From a virus: a stretch of DNA of 24,135 bases. The stretch lies in the IMG/VR virus record IMGVR_UViG_3300009409_000049, positions 1-24,135 of that record; one strand, given 5' to 3'. This document shows positions 19,912-24,135 of this stretch, piece by piece. Below the pieces are notes generated by a model, which was not told where the DNA came from, did no database searches, and saw only the letters and a list, made by a program, of their open reading frames with translations. A program made the translations under genes and the position numbers. Numbering within the stretch: position 1 is the first letter of the stretch; each line of letters begins with the position of its first letter.

Positions 19912-21645
19912 ATGAAACTTACTGCCGCCCTACGCAAGTGGGCAGTCGAGAACCTCGACATCAAAGCAGACGCGACTGACGACGAGATCAAGATCGCATT
20001 GAAGGCAGCGATGGTCGGTGACGAGCCGAAGCTGTCGCTTGAGAAGTTCGCTGAGTTGTCGCAGACGAAGAGTGCTGCGTCAGATCAGATGAAGGAGTTG
20101 ATCACGTCGTCGATGACGACTGCTGTTGAGCCGATCAACGAAGCGATCGCCAAGCAGGGCGAGAAGCTTGACGCTGTCATCGCAGACGTCGCTGAGTTGA
20201 AGACGGTCAAGGCTGGCGACGACGACGATGCAGACGCTGACGACGATGCAGACGACGATGCTGACGACGATGCTGACGCAGACGAAGCTGAGAAGCGCAT
20301 CGAAGCGATCGTCGAGAAGTCGCTCGCGAAGATGAACGCAGGTGCTGACGTCATCGGTGGCGAGAGCATCTCGCTGAAAGTCTTCGGCAACAGTGTTCGC
20401 GTCAAGGGTGCTCACGAGCAGTACAGCACGACGAAGACTGCGCTGACGATGCCTGAGCGATCGAAGGGCGGTCGCTTGAACGCGAACGCTGGTGGCCCAG
20501 TGATCAAAGAAAAGGGCGGCGCTCCGATGGACTGCCCGTCGCAACTCGACAACGCTGTCTGCGGTGCGTGGTTCAAGAGCATGTTCTCGAACTTGCACAA
20601 GTCGAACGGACTGCCGATCGGTCGCAACATGCGACTGACTGAGCACGACAAAGACTTGATGGCGTACTCGATCCGCGAGATGAAGTGGACGGGTCCGATC
20701 GGCACGGGTCGCGGCGAGCCGCAGCACTGGGTCAAGTCTCAGAAGCTGACGCCTGACTTGCAGAAAGCGCTGCTTGACGATTCAGGCAGTGGCGGTCAAG
20801 AAGCTGTGCCTGATGCGTTCGATGACATGTTCATCACGACGCCTCTGCTGCACGGTGAGTTGTTCCCGCTCGTCAACCTCGTGAACTTGTCGCAAGGTTC
20901 TTCGATCGATGGGTTCGCGATCTCGAACCCGACGATCAACTCGAACGAAGCCGAAGGCAGTGCGATCACTCTTGAGACGACCACGTCGTTCATCAGTGCT
21001 CTCGACACTACGATCTTCCCGTGCGCGGGTGCGATCGAGATCGGTGAAGACTTCGAGGACGATTCGCCAGCGAACATCGGGCAGACGCTCGGTCTGCTGT
21101 TCGGCGAGGCGTTGATGAACTGGCTCGACAATCAGATCGCGAACGGCGATGGAACGACTGAGCCGACTGGCATCTTCACGACGAGCGGTACGACTGTCAT
21201 CACGACGTCGAACGGCACGAGTGGTCCGTGGGTTGTCGGTGACGTCGAGCAGTTGCTGTTCGGTGTCAACAAGGCGACGCGAAGAGCGCTCGGTGATCGA
21301 AGCGTGTTCGTGATGAACGATACAACGTATCGTCGTCTGCGTGGCGTCAACGTCGGCTCGACTGACGCACGTCGCGTCTTCGGGATGGATCACGAAGCGT
21401 ACACTGTCCTCGATCGTCCTGTGAAGATTCAGGACGACATCGCTGACAATGACGCATGCTTCGTCAACATGGCGTACTACCGTCTCTACCGTCGTCTCGG
21501 CATGCAGTTGCGTTTCGAGAACACGGGACAGACGCTCGGCTTGAAGAACACGAAGTTGGTGATCTTGCGGGCTCGCTTCGGTGGACAGATGACGCTTGCG
21601 TCGGCTGTCGCTGAGACGAACACTGCGCCAGTCGTCAACTCGTAA
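19912..21645 (+). CDS. Major capsid protein, HK97 fold, with long N-terminal delta domain
   Basis: This 577-residue protein forms the icosahedral shell. Residues 1-290 are a large N-terminal region: helical and coiled-coil (KFAELSQTKSAASDQMKELI), with an Asp/Ala tract at 103-124. It is probably removed by the protease encoded just upstream, but the cut site is not evident. The HK97 fold begins near 299 (VPDAFDDMFITTP), the spine helix and G-loop are EALMNWLDNQIANGDG (399-414), and VFVMNDTTYRRL lies in the A domain. Arg codons in the C-terminal half are mostly CGT and Gly often GGT, unlike the neighbours, consistent with very high expression. AAGGGA precedes the ATG. Confidence 0.93.
   Translation: MKLTAALRKWAVENLDIKADATDDEIKIALKAAMVGDEPKLSLEKFAELSQTKSAASDQMKELITSSMTTAVEPINEAIAKQGEKLDAVIADVAELKTVKAGDDDDADADDDADDDADDDADADEAEKRIEAIVEKSLAKMNAGADVIGGESISLKVFGNSVRVKGAHEQYSTTKTALTMPERSKGGRLNANAGGPVIKEKGGAPMDCPSQLDNAVCGAWFKSMFSNLHKSNGLPIGRNMRLTEHDKDLMAYSIREMKWTGPIGTGRGEPQHWVKSQKLTPDLQKALLDDSGSGGQEAVPDAFDDMFITTPLLHGELFPLVNLVNLSQGSSIDGFAISNPTINSNEAEGSAITLETTTSFISALDTTIFPCAGAIEIGEDFEDDSPANIGQTLGLLFGEALMNWLDNQIANGDGTTEPTGIFTTSGTTVITTSNGTSGPWVVGDVEQLLFGVNKATRRALGDRSVFVMNDTTYRRLRGVNVGSTDARRVFGMDHEAYTVLDRPVKIQDDIADNDACFVNMAYYRLYRRLGMQLRFENTGQTLGLKNTKLVILRARFGGQMTLASAVAETNTAPVVNS
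20218..20289 (+). repeat. Asp/Ala-coding microrepeat in the capsid gene
   Basis: GACGACGATGCAGACGCTGA-like units repeat imperfectly and encode the DDDDADADDDADDD tract (capsid residues 103-124). The repeat could vary by slippage. The acidic tract joins the N-terminal coiled coil to the next helical segment. Confidence 0.75.
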
Positions 21646-21681
21646 GCAGCGAAGCAAGACTGATTGCTTGGTGTGTTGCAG

Positions 21682-21718
21682 CCGACGAGCGGGCTTCGCG
21701 CTCGCTCGTCGGTTTTTT
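21682..21718 (+). terminator. Strong terminator after the capsid gene
   Basis: CCGACGAGCG (21682-21691) and CGCTCGTCGG (21703-21712) pair perfectly over ten bases with an 11-base loop, followed by six T. It ends the abundant capsid transcript and limits expression of the genes downstream. Confidence 0.95.
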
Positions 21719-21768
21719 AATAAGCTACCCACCGAAGTTGAACACTGTCTCAGAAAAGGAAACGAAAG

Positions 21769-22341
21769 ATGTCAGAGCAACCACCGAAGCTGTCGAACGC
21801 AGAGATCATCATCGAGATCGAGTCTCGCAACCGCAACGTCTTGTTCATCCCGACAAGCGATGTGCTGCGAGGCGTGTACGATCGCCACAAGCTGTACGCT
21901 GGCGCGACGAGTCGTCGCGGCTTCATGCAACTCGACAAGCTGCCAGGGATTCGCATCGCGATCAACATCGCAGCGAGCAGGGGTCGCATCTTCGACCCGA
22001 TCGGACTCCCAGAGTTTGAAGAGATCGCAGCGAGTGCTGCACGCATCTTGCACAAGTGCGGACTGCGTGAGTCGCCTGAGCCGATCGCTCCATCGAAAGT
22101 CGAGAAAGATCAGACGCTCACGCAGACTGCTGTGAAGTCATGGATCTATTGGATGCGACAGCACGTCGACAACGGCGATGCAGTGCTCGTGTCCGGTACG
22201 TTCCCGTCGTACGAGACGATCGCGAAGCTGCCAGGGAAGACGCTGATCAACCCAGCAGAGACTGTCGTCGGTGCGATCAGGTATCTCGAAGATCGCCCTG
22301 AGAACAAGAACGTCATGGAACCAATGACGGTCGAGGACTGA
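21769..22341 (+). CDS. Hypothetical protein after the capsid gene
   Basis: This is a 190-residue protein I cannot assign. The first 60 residues mix strands and helices (AEIIIEIESRNRNVLFIPTS, RGFMQLDKLPGIRIAINIAA), and the last third has SWIYWMRQHVDNGDAVLVSG. It follows the capsid terminator, with AAGGA about nine bases before the ATG. In HK97-type head modules the gene at this place often encodes a connector or head-completion protein, but no such motif is visible here. Confidence 0.7.
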   Translation: MSEQPPKLSNAEIIIEIESRNRNVLFIPTSDVLRGVYDRHKLYAGATSRRGFMQLDKLPGIRIAINIAASRGRIFDPIGLPEFEEIAASAARILHKCGLRESPEPIAPSKVEKDQTLTQTAVKSWIYWMRQHVDNGDAVLVSGTFPSYETIAKLPGKTLINPAETVVGAIRYLEDRPENKNVMEPMTVED

Positions 22342-22347
22342 ACACGC

Positions 22348-23283
22348 ATGCGAGTCGGCGTTGCATACCCTCACGACATCAGATCGAAGTACGCTTGGGC
22401 GGCTGACGCTCTTGCGTCGCTCGGTCATGACGTCGTGAGGATCGACAGCGTCGACTCGTTTCGTTCAGAAAGTGATCTGTGTGACTTGATCATCGTCGCA
22501 CACAAAGGTGCAGGGATGAACAAGACGTCACTGACTGCTGCGATCAGAGATGCTCGATGCACTGTCGTGCAGTGGTGGTTCGATCTGATCATGCTCAACG
22601 ACAAGCGACCGCTTGCAGAGCAGCAGATCATCAAGTCGTTCGGTGATCAGCTTCGGGCATGCGATGTCGTGTTCGTGAAAGAAGCAGATCATCTCGACGA
22701 GTACACAGCACTCGACATCAACGCACAGTGGCTCGACCAAGCGTGCCCGTCTGATCTCGCAGCGTGTGAGCACAGAGACTCGCCGCAGTTCGATCTGCTC
22801 GTGTACGGCACAGCAGGCAACAGCTACGGCAAGCGAGTCGACGTCGTGCGAACACTCGCGAGTCGCGGGCACAAGGTCGCATGGGCGTCACGCAGCGAGA
22901 TGCCGCAGCACGCGAACATCACGCCGCTCTCGTTCGTCGCACCGCACGATCTGCCGATGCTCGCTTCAGATGCTCGCTTCACAGTCTGCATCGATTACAC
23001 GCACAAGATCGAGGGCTACTGGTCAGACAGAGTATGGCTCGCGATGGGAATGGGTGCGTGCGTCGCTCACAGATCGACTGACGGCTTCAACGCACCCGAA
23101 GCGACTCACATAGACTTCGAGTGCCATGTGCGCTTAGACATCGAACTGAGACGGCTCAGAGCAGACACAGCGGGCAGACGAGCGATCGGCAACGCAGCAC
23201 GCGAGCATGTGATGCGTCATCACACGTACGAAGCACGGTGTCAGGAGATCATAGAACGATGCAGACTCACAGCAGCAGCGTGA
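22348..23283 (+). CDS. Putative GT-B type glycosyltransferase
   Basis: The protein has 311 residues and resembles the CgeB/GT1-type glycosyltransferases. The N-terminal Rossmann half starts MRVGVAYPHDIRSKYAWAAD and continues LIIVAHKG and CDVVFVKEADH. The second half has LLVYGTAGNSYGKRVDVVRT, VCIDYTHKIEGYWSDRVW, then LAMGMGACVAHRSTDGF, which fits the nucleotide-sugar binding region of these enzymes. The C-terminus is helical (GNAAREHVMRHHTYEARCQE), as in the family. A sugar could be added to a virion protein or to a host molecule; acceptor and donor cannot be read from sequence. Confidence 0.75.
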   Translation: MRVGVAYPHDIRSKYAWAADALASLGHDVVRIDSVDSFRSESDLCDLIIVAHKGAGMNKTSLTAAIRDARCTVVQWWFDLIMLNDKRPLAEQQIIKSFGDQLRACDVVFVKEADHLDEYTALDINAQWLDQACPSDLAACEHRDSPQFDLLVYGTAGNSYGKRVDVVRTLASRGHKVAWASRSEMPQHANITPLSFVAPHDLPMLASDARFTVCIDYTHKIEGYWSDRVWLAMGMGACVAHRSTDGFNAPEATHIDFECHVRLDIELRRLRADTAGRRAIGNAAREHVMRHHTYEARCQEIIERCRLTAAA

Positions 23284-23402
23284 AGACGTGCAGACACTGC
23301 ATGGGCAAGAAGACAGTCTCGCTGCTCGTCAAGGGCAAGACAGAGACTCGAACGTGCCCTGCTTGTGACGGCACGGGCAACGCGACGCTGAGAACAAAAT
23401 AA
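23259..23402 (+). CDS. DnaJ-type zinc-finger mini-protein
   Basis: This is a 47-residue protein with C11-x2-C14-x-G-K and C33-x2-C36-x-G-T-G. These are two of the CxxCxGxG motifs of the DnaJ Cys-rich domain, enough for one zinc site. There is no J-domain. ATG 23259 overlaps the glycosyltransferase end by 25 bases and has AGGAG 11 bases upstream. Such single-zinc peptides are common in phage genomes; this one may help protein folding or assembly, but that is inferred. Confidence 0.8.
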   Translation: MQTHSSSVKTCRHCMGKKTVSLLVKGKTETRTCPACDGTGNATLRTK

Positions 23403-23413
23403 GGAACGAGATC

Positions 23414-23695
23414 ATGAAGATTCTAGGACATGCACGACTCGCAGTCGCAGCGACGAACGTCACGACACTCGTGAACGGTGCGCCACCACCGGCAGGCACG
23501 AAGCGTGTTGTGCTTCAAGCAGAAGTCGACGAGTTCAGATTCACGGGCGACGGCACGACGCCGACTGCGATCATCGGTCGACGAGTGATCGTCAACGAAG
23601 AGATCGCGATCGACACTGATCTCGATCAGATCAAGCTGTTCGGAGAAGCAGCAGGCTCGATCGTCAACGTCGTGTACTACGGCGAAGACGTTTAG
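23414..23695 (+). CDS. Small beta-rich structural protein, probable head decoration
   Basis: The 93-residue protein is predicted all-beta: RVVLQAEVDEFRFTGDGTTP, TAIIGRRVIVNEEIAIDTDL, QIKLFGEAAGSIVNVVYYGE. The 'frftgDGttPta..G' and 'dl..iklfge.ag..vnv.yyge' patterns are those of small phage virion proteins that sit on the capsid or at the head-tail joint. It lies a short way after the capsid gene. AAGGAAC precedes the ATG. Assignment is by pattern only. Confidence 0.65.
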   Translation: MKILGHARLAVAATNVTTLVNGAPPPAGTKRVVLQAEVDEFRFTGDGTTPTAIIGRRVIVNEEIAIDTDLDQIKLFGEAAGSIVNVVYYGEDV

Positions 23696-23742
23696 CGAAG
23701 AACAGGACGTTCCCTAGAACTCGCAGACCGAGGCAGAGCACG

Positions 23743-23955
23743 ATGACGGATCAACAACCTCCCGATCCCGATTCGTGGATCGAATATCGACGACTCGTGT
23801 TGGCAGAACTTGAGCGAATCAATGAATGGCTGTCGAAGATCGAAGAGCGAACGCAGACAACAAGAAGAGACGTCGCCGTGCTGCAAGTCAAGTGCGGCAT
23901 GTGGGGCGCAGCAGCAGCAGTCATCGTGTCACTCGCAGCAGCACTCTTGAAATAG
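23743..23955 (+). CDS. Small helix-plus-membrane protein, XhlA-like
   Basis: This is a 70-residue protein. An amphipathic helical segment (WIEYRRLVLAELERINEWLS) and a basic linker (TQTTRRDVAVLQVKCGMWG) lead into one C-terminal membrane helix (AAAAVIVSLAAALL, about 54-69). This layout is common for small phage proteins near structural genes and resembles XhlA-type holin-accessory proteins. A role in lysis or membrane attachment is possible. A weak GAGG lies ten bases before the ATG. Confidence 0.65.
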   Translation: MTDQQPPDPDSWIEYRRLVLAELERINEWLSKIEERTQTTRRDVAVLQVKCGMWGAAAAVIVSLAAALLK

Positions 23956-23968
23956 GAAGAACACTTCG

Positions 23969-24135
23969 ATGATCAGCGAAAACCTAACACGCTTGCGAGA
24001 ACTGTCTGTGCAACTCACGCCTGCACCAGAAGACATCGCGCGCAAAGTCGTCGAGTTATTGGCTGATGGAATCTTACTGATCAACCACGAGGGTGACATC
24101 GTGTACGCAAGCCCGTTCGCGTCTGATCTGTTCGG
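23969..24135 (+). CDS. PAS-like protein, N-terminus only (partial)
   Basis: Fifty-five residues are visible before the right edge. After a helical start (MISENLTRLRELSVQLTPAP), the residues LADGILLINHEGDIVYASPF and ASDLFG fit the start of a PAS domain ('dgill.d.dG.iv.aN..a..lfG'). PAS domains sense ligands or signals and mediate dimerisation. The rest of the protein, including any output domain, is outside the window. AGGAAGA lies nine bases before the ATG. Confidence 0.6.
   Translation, partial: MISENLTRLRELSVQLTPAPEDIARKVVELLADGILLINHEGDIVYASPFASDLF

Noticed and set aside
20782-21732. Long - strand open frame of 316 codons opposite the capsid gene
   Set aside because: Shadow of the capsid gene; it also crosses the strong terminator at 21682-21718.

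Overview
The window is a piece of a tailed double-stranded DNA phage genome (Caudoviricetes, HK97-type capsid), or a prophage with no visible host flank. I recognise a large terminase, a portal fused to a MuF-like domain, an HK97-type prohead protease, a major capsid protein, a probable decoration protein and a small helix-plus-membrane protein. No integrase, tRNA, rRNA, CRISPR array or insertion sequence is visible. Virtually every base is used, genes overlap by 1-4 bases, and start sites carry GGAG-type ribosome sites, so the host is a bacterium. Nothing in the sequence fixes which one.

Region 1 (1-4359, + strand) is a tight operon: a helix-turn-helix protein that could be a small terminase, an unknown protein with hydrophobic helices, two zinc-ribbon proteins, then three genes that end in the same basic C-terminal tail. 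The third of these looks like a shortened paralogue of the major capsid protein. A DUF1643 protein and a membrane peptide close the operon.

Region 2 (4360-9345, + strand) holds twelve small orphan genes and two micro-ORFs in three transcription units. Each unit starts with a copy of the same ~230-bp intergenic element, which has two promoter-like sites and a dyad. Most genes have a C/A-rich, G-poor leader ending in GGAGACGAAACG-ATG or a close variant. This looks like an early, host-takeover type of gene set.

Region 3 (9570-15461, - strand) is one reverse operon of eleven genes. From its promoter near 15510 it runs: a Cys-containing protein, a small four-cysteine protein, seven small genes (five clearly membrane-type), a ParB-methyltransferase fusion, and last the large terminase. 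It converges on region 2 at a hairpin near 9393-9437.

Region 4 (15546-24135, + strand) diverges from region 3 and encodes the head: a coiled-coil protein, portal-MuF, a small gene, terminator, protease, capsid protein, terminator, then an unknown protein, a GT-B-like glycosyltransferase, a DnaJ-type zinc-finger peptide, a decoration-like protein, an XhlA-like membrane protein and the start of a PAS-like protein.

One property runs through the whole window. Codon third positions appear chosen to avoid GG and CC across codon boundaries, and GATC is very frequent. Most accessory genes have no function I can name; those entries describe only what is visible.
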